A stretch of DNA of 64,000 bases, taken from contig QNRL01000006.1 in the NCBI GenBank assembly GCA_003315335.1, positions 310,001-374,000 on the forward strand, written 5' to 3'. Shown here one piece after another: positions 39,609 through 49,319 of this stretch; the stretch's first letter is position 1, and every line of letters starts with the position of its first letter. The notes under the pieces were generated by a model. The model was given only the letters and a program-made list of their open reading frames with translations. It was not told the DNA's origin and did no database searches. A program made the translations under genes and the position numbers. The DNA comes from Pseudocitrobacter faecalis. Lineage in GTDB: Bacteria > Pseudomonadota > Gammaproteobacteria > Enterobacterales > Enterobacteriaceae.

Positions 39609-40931
39609 ATGGATGAATTTAAACCAGAAGACGAGCTGAAACCCGATCCCAGCGATCGTCGTACTGGTCGCTCTCGTCAATCTTCCGATCGTGACAATGA
39701 GCCGCAGATCAATTTTGATGATGTGGAGCTGGAAGCGGATGAGCGCCGTCCGGCACGTAGCCGCAAGGCACGTGAAGATGTCGAGCCCGAAGATGAGCTG
39801 TATGACGACGAAGATGATGTCGAGGCGGAAGAGGTCGTCGAACGTCGTCCGCGTAAACGTAAATCCCCACCGCGTAAACCGGCTTCCCGCCAGTACATTA
39901 TGATGGGCGTCGGGATTCTGGTGCTGCTGCTGCTGATCGTCGGCATCGGTTCGGCGCTGAAATCACCGTCTTCCTCTTCCAGCGACCAGAGCGCGTCGGC
40001 GGAAAAAAATATCGATCTCTCCGGTGATGCTGCCGATCAGGCAAATGGCACTCAGCCAGCGCCAGGCACCACCTCCGCTGAGCAGACCGCAGGTGCTAAT
40101 CCGCAGCAGGACGTTTCTCTGCCGCCAATCTCTTCTACACCGACTCAGGGTCAGCCAGCCGCAACGGCTGAAGGACAGCAGCGTGTGGAAGTACAGGGCG
40201 ATCTGAACAACGCACTGACTCAGCAGCAGGGTCAGGTTGATAACGTGGTGGTTAACTCCACGCTGCCAACCGAACCGGCGACCGTGGCACCTGTCCGTCA
40301 CGGCGCGGCTTCTCGTCCGGCGGCAACGGAAACCGCACCGCGTCAGCAGGCCGCGGCAACGCGTCCTGAACGTAAACAAGCTGTGATTGAACCGAAACCG
40401 CAGAGCAAACCGCAAAGCACCGCGGCAGCAAAACCGGCGCCGGTGACAACGCCTAAACCTGTTGCTCAGCCGCCGAAACACACCGAAACCGCAACCACGA
40501 GCACGCCGGCGAAAACGCCTGCCACCTCGACAGCTCCGGCGAAACCGGCTGCAACGGCAACCACGACGGCACCTGCGGCAACAACCGCTCCGGCTGCCAC
40601 TGCGGCAACCAGCGCCCCGGCAGCCAGCAGCGCGGCGAAATCCTCAGGCGATGTGAACTCACTGAAATCTGCGCCTGGCGGCCATTACACGCTGCAGCTC
40701 AGTTCCTCTTCCAACTACGACAACCTGAATGGTTGGGCGAAGAAAGAGAATCTGAAAAACTACGTGGTTTATCAAACCACGCGTAACGGTCAGCCGTGGT
40801 ATGTGCTGGTAACGGGTGTTTACGCCTCGAAAGATGATGCGAAACGCGCGGTCACCACGCTGCCTGCCGATGTACAGGCAAAAAATCCGTGGGCGAAACC
40901 GTTGCATCAGGTGCAATCTGACCTGAAGTAA
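39609..40931 (+). CDS. damX: Cell division protein DamX (SPOR domain)
   Basis: Bitopic inner-membrane protein of the division ring. The 440 residues comprise an acidic cytoplasmic part (1-95), a membrane helix (about 97-116), a long Pro/Ala/Thr-rich periplasmic linker (about 120-350) and a C-terminal SPOR domain (about 355-435, [17 protein letters not shown]), which binds denuded septal peptidoglycan. The low-complexity linker makes length variation between strains likely. Confidence 0.97.
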   Translation: MDEFKPEDELKPDPSDRRTGRSRQSSDRDNEPQINFDDVELEADERRPARSRKAREDVEPEDELYDDEDDVEAEEVVERRPRKRKSPPRKPASRQYIMMGVGILVLLLLIVGIGSALKSPSSSSSDQSASAEKNIDLSGDAADQANGTQPAPGTTSAEQTAGANPQQDVSLPPISSTPTQGQPAATAEGQQRVEVQGDLNNALTQQQGQVDNVVVNSTLPTEPATVAPVRHGAASRPAATETAPRQQAAATRPERKQAVIEPKPQSKPQSTAAAKPAPVTTPKPVAQPPKHTETATTSTPAKTPATSTAPAKPAATATTTAPAATTAPAATAATSAPAASSAAKSSGDVNSLKSAPGGHYTLQLSSSSNYDNLNGWAKKENLKNYVVYQTTRNGQPWYVLVTGVYASKDDAKRAVTTLPADVQAKNPWAKPLHQVQSDLK

Positions 40932-41005
40932 TGTGACGTGCTACAAGCGCAGGATGCTGTCGGAGCTTTCTCCACAGCCGGAGAGAGTGTAATTAGTTAG
41001 GCAGC

Positions 41006-41836
41006 ATGAAGAAAAATCGCGCTTTTTTGAAATGGGCAGGGGGTAAGTACCCCCTGCTCGAAGATATTGACCGACACCTGCCCAAGGGCGAATGCCTGGT
41101 AGAGCCTTTCGTCGGTGCCGGGTCGGTATTTCTTAATACCGACTTTTCTCGTTATATCCTTGCTGATATCAACAGCGATCTTATCGATCTCTACAACATC
41201 GTAAAAACTCAGCCTGAAGACTACGTTGCTGAGGCGCGTAAGGTTTTCACGCCAGAAACGAATGATGCCGAACGCTACTACGCGTTTCGCACAGAATTCA
41301 ACGCCAGCACGGATAAAATGCGCCGTGCGGTTCTCTTCTTGTATTTGAATCGCCATGGATACAATGGCCTGTGCCGTTACAATTTGCGCGGCGAGTTCAA
41401 TGTGCCTTTTGGCCGATACAAAAAGCCTTACTTCCCGGAAGCCGAGCTGTATCACTTCGCTGAAAAAGCGCAGAATGCAGAGTTTTATTGCGAGTCATAT
41501 GAAGTGTGTATGGACCGCGCCCATCAGGCAAATAAAGCGGTTGTCTACTGCGATCCGCCCTATGCGCCGCTCTCAGCGACGGCCAATTTTACCGCCTATC
41601 ACACTAACAGCTTCAGCAGCGAACAGCAGAAACAGTTGGCCAATAAAGCCGAAGAGTTGGTGGCAAAGCGTATTCCGGTACTGATTTCAAACCATCGCAC
41701 ACCCGAGACGGTGGCGTGGTATAACAACGCAGTACAGCACGTCGTAAAAGTGCGACGCAGTATTAGCCGCAATGGCGGCACGCGTAATAAGGTGGATGAG
41801 CTGCTGGCGTTGTATCGCCCGGCAGATAAAAAATAG
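41006..41836 (+). CDS. dam: DNA adenine methyltransferase Dam
   Basis: Methylates adenine in GATC and so guides mismatch repair, SeqA binding and gene control. The product has 276 residues (E. coli 278). The AdoMet-binding motif FVGAGSVF is at 35-42 and the catalytic DPPY is at 183-186. The order of motifs is that of alpha-class enzymes. It lies 74 bases after damX. Confidence 0.98.
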   Translation: MKKNRAFLKWAGGKYPLLEDIDRHLPKGECLVEPFVGAGSVFLNTDFSRYILADINSDLIDLYNIVKTQPEDYVAEARKVFTPETNDAERYYAFRTEFNASTDKMRRAVLFLYLNRHGYNGLCRYNLRGEFNVPFGRYKKPYFPEAELYHFAEKAQNAEFYCESYEVCMDRAHQANKAVVYCDPPYAPLSATANFTAYHTNSFSSEQQKQLANKAEELVAKRIPVLISNHRTPETVAWYNNAVQHVVKVRRSISRNGGTRNKVDELLALYRPADKK

Positions 41837-41852
41837 TTTTTAGGAGATGCGG

Positions 41853-42530
41853 ATGAAACAGTTTTTGATTGCCCCTTCAATTCTGTCGGCTGATTTTGCC
41901 CGCCTGGGTGAAGACACCGCCAACGCACTGGCAGCCGGTGCGGATGTGGTTCATTTCGATGTTATGGATAACCACTATGTACCGAACCTGACCATCGGCC
42001 CGATGGTGCTGAAGGCCCTGCGCAAATACGGCATTACCGCGCCTATCGACGTTCACCTGATGGTGAAACCGGTTGACCGCATTGTTCCCGATTTCGCGGC
42101 GGCAGGCGCCAGCATTATTACCTTCCATCCTGAAGCGTCTGAGCACGTTGACCGCACGCTGCAACTGATTAAAGAGCACGGCTGTAAAGCGGGGCTGGTG
42201 TTTAACCCGGCGACGCCGCTGAGCTATCTCGATTATGTCATGGATAAGCTGGACGTGATCCTGCTGATGTCGGTAAACCCAGGCTTTGGCGGCCAGTCCT
42301 TTATTCCCCATACCCTCGATAAGCTGCGTGAAGTGCGTCGTCGTATTGATGAATCTGGCTACGACATCCGCCTGGAAGTGGACGGCGGCGTGAAGGTGAA
42401 CAACATTGGCGAAATCGCCGCCGCCGGGGCAGATATGTTTGTTGCAGGCTCCGCGATTTTCGACCAGCCGGATTACAAAAAAGTGATTGATGAAATGCGC
42501 AGTGAACTGGCAAAGGTAAGTCATGGATAA
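41853..42530 (+). CDS. rpe: Ribulose-phosphate 3-epimerase Rpe
   Basis: Interconverts ribulose 5-phosphate and xylulose 5-phosphate. The ATG at 41853 is six bases from AGGAG and gives 225 residues; the ATG two codons upstream touches that site. Metal and catalytic residues lie in [14 protein letters not shown] (His34, Asp36) and LEVDGGV. The end overlaps gph by eight bases. Confidence 0.98.
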   Translation: MKQFLIAPSILSADFARLGEDTANALAAGADVVHFDVMDNHYVPNLTIGPMVLKALRKYGITAPIDVHLMVKPVDRIVPDFAAAGASIITFHPEASEHVDRTLQLIKEHGCKAGLVFNPATPLSYLDYVMDKLDVILLMSVNPGFGGQSFIPHTLDKLREVRRRIDESGYDIRLEVDGGVKVNNIGEIAAAGADMFVAGSAIFDQPDYKKVIDEMRSELAKVSHG

Positions 42531-43284
42531 ATTGCATAACCTCCGCGGCGTCGCTTTCGATCTCGACGGCACGCTGGTGGATAGCGCGCCGGGGCTGACC
42601 GCGGCGGTAGATAGCGCGCTCTACGCGCTGGAGCTCCCGGTCGCTGGCGAAGAACGCGTGGTGACCTGGATTGGCAACGGTGCCGATGTTTTGATGGAGC
42701 GGGCGCTGGCCTGGTCTCGTCAGGAGCGTGCAACGCAACGTGCGGCGCAGGGAAAACCTTCCGTTGACCATGCGGATATCCCGCAGGATGAACAGTTGCG
42801 CGTGCTGCGTCGCCTGTTTGATCGCTACTACGCCGAGTTTGCCGAAGAGGGCAGTTTTCTCTTCCCGCATGTTGAACAAACGCTGGCGGCGCTGCATGAA
42901 AAAGGCCTGCCGCTGGCGCTGGTGACCAACAAGCCGACGCCGTTTGTCGCGCCACTGCTTGAGTCGCTCGGGATCGCGCGCTTCTTTAGCGTGGTGATTG
43001 GCGGCGATGATGTGCAGAACAAAAAGCCGCATCCGGAGCCGCTGTTGCTGGTGGCGAAGCGCCTCGAAATCGAACCGGCTGATCTGCTGTTTGTGGGCGA
43101 TTCACGCAACGACATTCAGGCGGCACAGGCGGCGGGCTGCTGCTCTGTGGGGCTGACCTACGGCTACAACTATGGCGAATCCATCGCGCTCAGCTCGCCC
43201 GATTATATTTTCGACCAGTTTAATGAACTCTTGCCCGCGCTCGGGCTTCCGCACAGTGAAAATCAGGAATTAGAAAATGACTAA
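42523..43284 (+). CDS. gph: Phosphoglycolate phosphatase Gph
   Basis: HAD phosphatase that removes 2-phosphoglycolate formed in DNA repair. The product has 253 residues. Motif I is [13 protein letters not shown] with Asp13 and Asp15, motif II VTNKP, and motif [14 protein letters not shown]. It overlaps both rpe and trpS by eight bases, indicating tight translational coupling. Confidence 0.97.
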   Translation: MDKLHNLRGVAFDLDGTLVDSAPGLTAAVDSALYALELPVAGEERVVTWIGNGADVLMERALAWSRQERATQRAAQGKPSVDHADIPQDEQLRVLRRLFDRYYAEFAEEGSFLFPHVEQTLAALHEKGLPLALVTNKPTPFVAPLLESLGIARFFSVVIGGDDVQNKKPHPEPLLLVAKRLEIEPADLLFVGDSRNDIQAAQAAGCCSVGLTYGYNYGESIALSSPDYIFDQFNELLPALGLPHSENQELEND

Positions 43285-44287
43285 GCCCATCGTTTTTAGT
43301 GGCGCACAGCCGTCAGGTGAATTGACCATTGGCAACTACATGGGTGCGCTGCGTCAGTGGGTTAACATGCAGGATGACTACCATTGCATCTACTGCATCG
43401 TTGACCAGCACGCGATCACCGTGCGTCAGGATCCGCAGGCGCTGCGCAAAGCGACGTTAGATACCCTGGCGCTCTATCTGGCCTGCGGCATCGATCCGGA
43501 GAAAAGCACCATCTTCGTTCAGTCTCACGTGCCGGAGCACGCGCAACTGAGCTGGGTACTGAACTGCTATACCTATTTTGGCGAACTGAGCCGCATGACC
43601 CAGTTCAAAGATAAATCCGCACGTTATGCGGAAAACATTAATGCCGGTCTGTTCGACTACCCGGTGCTGATGGCGGCAGATATCCTGCTGTATCAAACCA
43701 ACCAGGTACCGGTTGGGGAAGATCAGAAACAGCATCTGGAACTGAGCCGCGATATCGCCCAGCGTTTTAACGCCATTTACGGCGATATCTTTAAAGTGCC
43801 TGAGCCGTTCATTCCGAAATCCGGCGCGCGCGTAATGTCGCTGCTGGAGCCGACCAAGAAGATGTCCAAATCGGACGACAACCGTAATAACGTTATCGGC
43901 CTGCTGGAAGATCCGAAATCCGTCGTGAAAAAAATCAAACGCGCGATGACCGATTCGGAAGAGCCGCCGGTTGTGCGTTATGACGTCAAAGAAAAAGCGG
44001 GTGTTTCCAACCTGCTGGATATTCTCTCTGCCGTTACCGGCCAGAGCATTCCTGAGCTGGAAAAACACTTCGAAGGTAAAATGTATGGTCACCTGAAAGG
44101 CGAAGTGGCAGAAGCGGTTTCTGGCATGCTGACCGAGCTTCAGGAACGTTACCATCGTTTCCGTAACGATGAAGCGCTGCTCAACAAAATTATGCAAGAG
44201 GGTGCCGATAAAGCCAGTGCACGCGCGGGGCAAACCCTGAAAGCGGTGTATGAGGCGATTGGATTTGTCGGTAAGCCAGCGCTGTAA
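43277..44287 (+). CDS. trpS: Tryptophanyl-tRNA synthetase TrpS
   Basis: Class I synthetase, 336 residues (E. coli 334). The HIGH-like signature is TIGN at 17-20 in [13 protein letters not shown] and the second signature is KMSKSD near 195. It ends the seven-gene cluster and is followed by a strong terminator. In E. coli K-12 the frl and yhfS-yhfZ genes follow; here yhfL follows directly. Confidence 0.99.
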   Translation: MTKPIVFSGAQPSGELTIGNYMGALRQWVNMQDDYHCIYCIVDQHAITVRQDPQALRKATLDTLALYLACGIDPEKSTIFVQSHVPEHAQLSWVLNCYTYFGELSRMTQFKDKSARYAENINAGLFDYPVLMAADILLYQTNQVPVGEDQKQHLELSRDIAQRFNAIYGDIFKVPEPFIPKSGARVMSLLEPTKKMSKSDDNRNNVIGLLEDPKSVVKKIKRAMTDSEEPPVVRYDVKEKAGVSNLLDILSAVTGQSIPELEKHFEGKMYGHLKGEVAEAVSGMLTELQERYHRFRNDEALLNKIMQEGADKASARAGQTLKAVYEAIGFVGKPAL

Positions 44288-44293
44288 ATCATT

Positions 44294-44319
44294 AAGCCGG
44301 GATATATCCCGGCTTTTTT
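44294..44319 (+). terminator. Intrinsic terminator of trpS
   Basis: AAGCCGGGAT and ATCCCGGCTT form a ten-pair stem with a TAT-type loop, followed by six T residues, seven bases after the trpS stop. Confidence 0.92.
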
Positions 44320-44331
44320 ATATTCTCTAAA

Positions 44332-44502
44332 TTATTGCTCAGCAGCAGGGCCGCAACCGCCAATGATTTTAGAAACAGAAATTGCCGGATGCAGCAAATA
44401 ATCGTAAGAGCAGTTTTTGCTTTTATTCTCGATGTGACCCGTACATGCAGTCAAAGTGGAGAGTGCCAGCACAACGGCTGCTGCTTTTAACATCTTCTTC
44501 AT
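44332..44502 (-). CDS. yhfL: Small lipoprotein YhfL
   Basis: A 56-residue lipoprotein very like E. coli YhfL. The signal peptide ends in the lipobox LTAC with the lipidated Cys20. The mature part reads CTGHIENKSKNCSYDYLLHP and then the conserved ISVSKIIGGCGP. An AGGGA site lies seven bases before the ATG. Asp is absent at position +2 (Thr), which predicts outer-membrane sorting. It is transcribed alone toward trpS. Function is unknown. Confidence 0.93.
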   Translation of the reverse strand: MKKMLKAAAVVLALSTLTACTGHIENKSKNCSYDYLLHPAISVSKIIGGCGPAAEQ

Positions 44503-44677
44503 AAAATATCCCTGGTATTAATACAATTCAATAAATCCCTGTACTGAGCTATGGTAATTTCGGTCTCAGCGGCATTCATTTAACGGCATGAATTAAGAAA
44601 TTAATAATTCGATTAACTTAAAGGGGTTTTAAGAATTAATAATGCGTGCCTGGCTTAAAGACGGCTTGACAGTATAT

Positions 44678-44701
44678 GGGCGCGGCAGATGTACCGCGCC
44701 C
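44678..44701 (-). terminator. Hairpin after cysG
   Basis: GGGCGCGG and CCGCGCCC pair around an eight-base loop directly after the cysG stop. There is no U-run on the minus strand, so it may mark an mRNA 3' end rather than an intrinsic terminator. Confidence 0.45.
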
Positions 44702-44709
44702 GAAAGGTA

Positions 44710-46083
44710 TTAGTGATGTGAAAACCAGTTGAGTTTCTCGCGAAGCGCAACCACCTTGCCTACTATAATCAGCGCCGGGCTTGCCATTTGCTGCGCAAGA
44801 CCACCCAGTTCTGCCAGCGTGCCGTCAACGACGCGCTGTGTAATCGCCGTACCGTTTTCCACAATGGCGACCGGCATTGACGCGGTCATACCGTGCTCAA
44901 TCAGTTTTTGCTGGATGGTTGCCGCCTGATTCAGGCCCATATAGAACACCAGCGTCTGTTTTTCTGCCGCCAGATTTTCCCAGTCCAGCTCACTGCCAGT
45001 CTTCAGGTGACCGGTGACCAGGCGCACGCTTTGCGCGTAATCGCGGTGAGTCAGCGGGATCCCGGAATACGCCGAGCAACCGGATGCCGCCGTAATACCC
45101 GGTACAACAGAGAAAGGAATACCGGCGTCGCACAGCGTTTCAAGCTCCTCTCCCCCACGCCCAAAGATAAACGGATCGCCACCTTTCAGCCGCACCACGC
45201 GTTTCCCTTTCTGCGCTTCACGCAGCAGGATTTGGTTGATCTCATCCTGCGGCACACAGTGATAACCCGCGCGTTTACCCACGAAGACGCGGTCGGCATC
45301 GCGGCGCACCAGATTCATAATGTCATCTGAGACCAGTCGGTCATAAACCACTACATCCGCCTGCTGGATTTGTTGTAGCCCTTTAAGCGTCAGCAAACCC
45401 GCATCGCCCGGCCCGGCGCCCACCAGCACGACCTCACCACGATGATCCAGCGGTTCGGTGAGCAGGTGTTCGGTGACCTGTTCAATGGCGATCTTATCCT
45501 GATTTGCCAGTGACTGGGCTAAACGGTCATGGCTGAACAGTTTTTCCCAGAAACGGCGGCGTTCCGCGATAGTGGCAAACTGTTTTTTCACCCGTGAACG
45601 TAGCTGGCCTGCGTAGTGTGCCACCTGTCCAAGATGCAGCGGCAGCAGCGATTCCAGTTTTTCGCGCAGCAGACGCGCCAGCACCGGGGACGTACCGCCG
45701 GAAGAGACCGCAACCATCAGCGGCGAGCGGTCAATAATTGACGGCATGATAAAACTGGCGGCTTTCGGCGCATCCACCACGTTGCAGAAGATGCGTCGTG
45801 CTTCGGCCGCTTCACTGACCTGCTGATTCACCACATCGTTATCCGTCGCGGCAATCGCCAGCCAGCAGGTATCAAGGAGCGACGGAGTAAACTCTCCCTC
45901 AACCAGGGTCAGCATGCCCGCGTCTTCCCATATTCTGAACTGAGGAACATACTCCAGCGCGTTGACCGTCAGACGGGCGCCAGCATCAAGCAGCAAGCGG
46001 GCCTTACGTTCAGCAACATCACCGCCGCCAACCAATAAACAGTCACGGTCGTGTAACTGGCAGAAGATAGGTAAGTGATCCAC
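44710..46083 (-). CDS. cysG: Sirohaem synthase CysG
   Basis: Trifunctional enzyme making sirohaem for nitrite (NirB) and sulphite reductases. The product has 457 residues and starts with GTG, as in E. coli. The N-terminal precorrin-2 dehydrogenase/ferrochelatase half has the NAD site [15 protein letters not shown], and the C-terminal uroporphyrinogen III methyltransferase half starts at [18 protein letters not shown] and contains [13 protein letters not shown]. It follows nirD after a 131-base hairpin-rich spacer instead of nirC. Confidence 0.98.
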   Translation of the reverse strand: MDHLPIFCQLHDRDCLLVGGGDVAERKARLLLDAGARLTVNALEYVPQFRIWEDAGMLTLVEGEFTPSLLDTCWLAIAATDNDVVNQQVSEAAEARRIFCNVVDAPKAASFIMPSIIDRSPLMVAVSSGGTSPVLARLLREKLESLLPLHLGQVAHYAGQLRSRVKKQFATIAERRRFWEKLFSHDRLAQSLANQDKIAIEQVTEHLLTEPLDHRGEVVLVGAGPGDAGLLTLKGLQQIQQADVVVYDRLVSDDIMNLVRRDADRVFVGKRAGYHCVPQDEINQILLREAQKGKRVVRLKGGDPFIFGRGGEELETLCDAGIPFSVVPGITAASGCSAYSGIPLTHRDYAQSVRLVTGHLKTGSELDWENLAAEKQTLVFYMGLNQAATIQQKLIEHGMTASMPVAIVENGTAITQRVVDGTLAELGGLAQQMASPALIIVGKVVALREKLNWFSHH

Positions 46084-46132
46084 GGAGTAGCCTCTTAAAT
46101 GGACAGAACAGGGTGAACAGGGCGGGTAGGAT

Positions 46133-46207
46133 AACAGCAGAAGCCGTATGAAACATACGACTTTTCCTGCTGTTACCTCTAAGAGGTCATAGGAGGAACC
46201 TATGACC
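46133..46207. repeat. Three consecutive palindromes in the nirD-cysG spacer
   Basis: In order: AACAGCAG/CTGCTGTT (46133-46174) enclosing CGTATG/CATACG; ACCTCT/AGAGGT (46175-46187); and GGTCATAGG/CCTATGACC (46185-46207, five-base loop). No U-run follows, so they look like RNA-processing, attenuation or scar structures. They occupy the place where E. coli has nirC. Confidence 0.8.
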
Positions 46208-46214
46208 CGTAACG

Positions 46215-46541
46215 TCAGGCTTTGAGCTGCACCTGGCCGTCTTTGACACGAACTTCAAAATGGGCGACAGAGTGACTTTCATCTTCCATGCATAATCCAT
46301 CGCTTAAGCGGAAACGCTGCTTTTTCAGCGGGCTGGCGACCCACAAATCGCCCTGATGTTCTGCAATCAGGCCGCGCGACAGTACGCTGGACTCAAAGAA
46401 CGGATCGATGTTGCTGATAGCGAAAACCTGGTCGTCAGCATACGGGCGGAAAATCGCCACCTGCTGGTTGCCCAGTAGCGCGCAGACGCCGGTTGCCGGC
46501 AAAATTGCATCGATTTTGCAGATATTTACCCACTGGCTCAT
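46215..46541 (-). CDS. nirD: Nitrite reductase (NADH) small subunit NirD
   Basis: Rieske-like partner of NirB, 108 residues as in E. coli. The fold's usual cluster ligands are not all present, which is normal for NirD. The start overlaps the nirB stop by four bases, showing coupling. Confidence 0.97.
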   Translation of the reverse strand: MSQWVNICKIDAILPATGVCALLGNQQVAIFRPYADDQVFAISNIDPFFESSVLSRGLIAEHQGDLWVASPLKKQRFRLSDGLCMEDESHSVAHFEVRVKDGQVQLKA

Positions 46542-49081
46542 GCTTTTTCCTCCACCATAGTGACCGGGATGCGTTCGTACGGCGTGGCCGGGCGATGTTG
46601 TTCACGTTCAGGCACAACCTGCACGTTCGGGTCACGCTGCTCGCTGTTGATAAAGTGTTGGAAACGAACCTGCGCCGCCGGGTTGTTAACGGTTTCTGTC
46701 CACTCGCAGGCGAAGGCCGCACGCAGACGCGCAATTTCTGATTCCAGATGTTCGTTCAGACCCAGTTTGTCGTCGATGATCACGGCGCGCAGGTAGTCGA
46801 TCCCGCCTTCCAGGTTATCCAGCCACGGCGCGGTACGCGTCAGCTTGTCGGCGGTACGGATGTAGAACATCATAAAGCGGTCGAGATATTTCACCAGCGT
46901 GTCGCGATCGAGGTCAGCCGCCAGCAGGTCAGCGTGACGCGGTTTCATCCCGCCGTTACCGCAGACGTACAGGTTCCAGCCTTTCTCGGTGGCGATGATG
47001 CCCACATCTTTACCCTGCGCTTCCGCACACTCACGGGTACAGCCGGAGACGCCAAACTTCATTTTGTGCGGCGTGCGGATGCCTTTGTAGCGGTTTTCCA
47101 GTTCAACGCCGAAGCCCACGCTATCGCCCACACCATAGCGGCACCAGGTGCTGCCTACGCAGGTTTTGGCCATACGCAGCGCTTTCGCATACGCGTGGCC
47201 AGTTTCGAAGCCCGCTTCAATCAGTTGACGCCAGATTTCCGGCAGGTCGTCTTTCTGTGCACCGAACAGGCCGATACGCTGGGAACCGGTGATTTTGGTG
47301 TACAGGTTAAATTCACGTGCGATACGGCCTACAGCCACCAACCCTTCCGGCGTGATTTCACCGCCCGCAGAGCGCGGAATAACGGAGTAGGTACCGTCTT
47401 TCTGGATGTTTGCCAGGAAGTTATCGTTGGTATCCTGCAACGGCGTGTGTTCCGGTTTGAGGATGTACTCGTTCCAGCAGGAGGCGAGCAGTGAACCGAC
47501 GGTCGGTTTACACACTTCGCAGCCGTAGCCTTTACCGTATTTTTTCAGCAGTTCGTCGAAGGTTTTGATGCCTTCCACACGGATGAGGTGATACAGCTCC
47601 TGGCGGGTGAAGGCGAAATGTTCACACAGGTTATTGTTGACTTCGATACCCTGTTTCGACAGCTCCGCGTTCAACACTTGCGTCACCAGCGGGATACAAC
47701 CGCCGCAGCCGGTACCGGCTTTGGTTTCCGCTTTCAGCGCCGCAACGGTGTGACAGCCACGGTTAATCGCCGCAACAAGGTCGCCTTTGGTGACGTCGAA
47801 GCAGGAGCAGATTTGTGCGCTATCCGGCAGTTTATCAACGCCGATAGAGGGTTTCCCGCTGCCCGCGTGCGCAGGAAGAATCAAGGAGTCCGGGTTTTCC
47901 GGCAACTCAATCTTGTTCATCTCCAGTTGCAGCAGGTTGCCGTAGTCGCTGGTATCACCCACCAGTACCGCGCCAAGCAGGTATTTGTTGTCTTCGCTGA
48001 CGATCAGGCGTTTATAGACTTCTTTGCTTTCGTCGAGGTAAACGTAGCTGCGCGCGCCCGGCGTGCGACCGTGCGCATCGCCGATGCCGCCGACGTCAAC
48101 GCCCAGCAGCTTCAGTTTGGCGCTAAGGTCTGCGCCCTGGAATGCATTCTGCGTACCGAGAATATGGTCAACGGCGACCTGCGCCATTTTGTAGCCAGGA
48201 GCAACCAGGCCGTAGACACGGTTGTTCCAGCTCGCACATTCGCCAATCGCATAGATATCCGGGTCGGAGGTCTGGCAGGTATCATTAATCACGATACCGC
48301 CGCGCTGCGCCACGGCAAGACCGCACTGGGTTGCCAGTTTGTCGCGTGGGCGAATACCGGTAGAGAAGACGATAAAGTCGACTTCTAAATCGCTACCGTC
48401 GGCAAAGCGCATGGTTTTACGCGCCTCTTTACCTTCCTGAACGATCTCTTTGGTATTTTTGCTGGTGTGCACGCGCACGCCCATGCTTTCAATCTTACGA
48501 CGTAACTGCTCGCCGCCCATCTGATCAAGCTGTTCAGCCATCAGCATCGGTGCGAACTCGATGACGTGGGTTTCTACACCTAAACTTTTCAGTGCGCCGG
48601 CCGCTTCCAGGCCGAGCAACCCGCCGCCAACCACTGCGCCGCGTTTGCTGCGACGCGCGCAGGATTCAATAGCGTTGAGATCTTCGATGGTACGATAAAC
48701 AAAGCAGTCCTGCGTTTCAGAGCCCTTGATTGGCGGTACCCACGGATATGAACCCGTTGCCATGATCAATTTGTCATAAAAAACGGTACGACCGGCGCTG
48801 GAGTGGATCACCTTTTCCTGACGGTTAATGGTAATGGCGCGTTCGCCAACCAGTACTTTAACGCCATGCTTTTCATAGTAACCTTCGCGCACCAGCGACA
48901 GCTCTTCTGCTGTATGGTGTGAGAAGTAGGAAGAAAGGTGCACGCGGTCATAGGCTTTACGCGGTTCTTCACAGAAGACGGTGATGTCGTAAAGGCTGGC
49001 GTCGGACTTATCGAGAAGATCCTCGATGAAGCGGTGGCCGACCATGCCGTTACCGATAATTGCGAGTCTGACTTTGCTCAT
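46538..49081 (-). CDS. nirB: Nitrite reductase (NADH) large subunit NirB
   Basis: Cytoplasmic sirohaem enzyme reducing nitrite to ammonium with NADH under anaerobic conditions. The product has 847 residues. In order: an FAD domain (IGNGMVGHRF at the N-terminus), an NADH site (VGGGLLGLEAAGAL), a BFD-like 2Fe-2S domain (ICSCFD and GTGCGGC), and the sirohaem/4Fe-4S domain with CVGSTWC and SGCTREC. An FNR site and a NarL/NarP site lie upstream at E. coli-like spacing. Confidence 0.98.
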   Translation of the reverse strand: MSKVRLAIIGNGMVGHRFIEDLLDKSDASLYDITVFCEEPRKAYDRVHLSSYFSHHTAEELSLVREGYYEKHGVKVLVGERAITINRQEKVIHSSAGRTVFYDKLIMATGSYPWVPPIKGSETQDCFVYRTIEDLNAIESCARRSKRGAVVGGGLLGLEAAGALKSLGVETHVIEFAPMLMAEQLDQMGGEQLRRKIESMGVRVHTSKNTKEIVQEGKEARKTMRFADGSDLEVDFIVFSTGIRPRDKLATQCGLAVAQRGGIVINDTCQTSDPDIYAIGECASWNNRVYGLVAPGYKMAQVAVDHILGTQNAFQGADLSAKLKLLGVDVGGIGDAHGRTPGARSYVYLDESKEVYKRLIVSEDNKYLLGAVLVGDTSDYGNLLQLEMNKIELPENPDSLILPAHAGSGKPSIGVDKLPDSAQICSCFDVTKGDLVAAINRGCHTVAALKAETKAGTGCGGCIPLVTQVLNAELSKQGIEVNNNLCEHFAFTRQELYHLIRVEGIKTFDELLKKYGKGYGCEVCKPTVGSLLASCWNEYILKPEHTPLQDTNDNFLANIQKDGTYSVIPRSAGGEITPEGLVAVGRIAREFNLYTKITGSQRIGLFGAQKDDLPEIWRQLIEAGFETGHAYAKALRMAKTCVGSTWCRYGVGDSVGFGVELENRYKGIRTPHKMKFGVSGCTRECAEAQGKDVGIIATEKGWNLYVCGNGGMKPRHADLLAADLDRDTLVKYLDRFMMFYIRTADKLTRTAPWLDNLEGGIDYLRAVIIDDKLGLNEHLESEIARLRAAFACEWTETVNNPAAQVRFQHFINSEQRDPNVQVVPEREQHRPATPYERIPVTMVEEKA

Positions 49082-49139
49082 TATTGCCTCGATTTCTTTT
49101 CTATTACTGCCTACCTTAACGATTCAGCTATGGCGATTA

Positions 49140-49153
49140 TTGATACAAATCAA
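49140..49153 (-). promoter_or_regulatory. FNR site of the nirB promoter
   Basis: TTGATACAAATCAA is a perfect FNR consensus. Placing its centre at -41.5, the class II position, puts transcription start at 49105, 24 bases before the nirB ATG. Confidence 0.9.
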
Positions 49154-49166
49154 ATACACCTTTGCC

Positions 49167-49182
49167 TACCACTTAATGGGTA
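49167..49182 (-). promoter_or_regulatory. NarL/NarP 7-2-7 site of nirB
   Basis: TACCACT-TA-ATGGGTA fits two inverted NarL heptamers with a two-base spacer. Its centre is 28 bases upstream of the FNR centre, or -69.5 from the inferred start, the spacing known in E. coli nirB. Confidence 0.85.
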
Positions 49183-49319
49183 TATCACTGATTTGTCAGT
49201 ATTTTTATAAGTTGCGGAAAAGACACGCTTTTCCTGGTTGCTCTTTTTATGTACAAAACAGGGGTAGGTAAACATTTCGTGCTGATGAAAAAAACAGCGA
49301 CTAATACGGGGAGAAAGGA

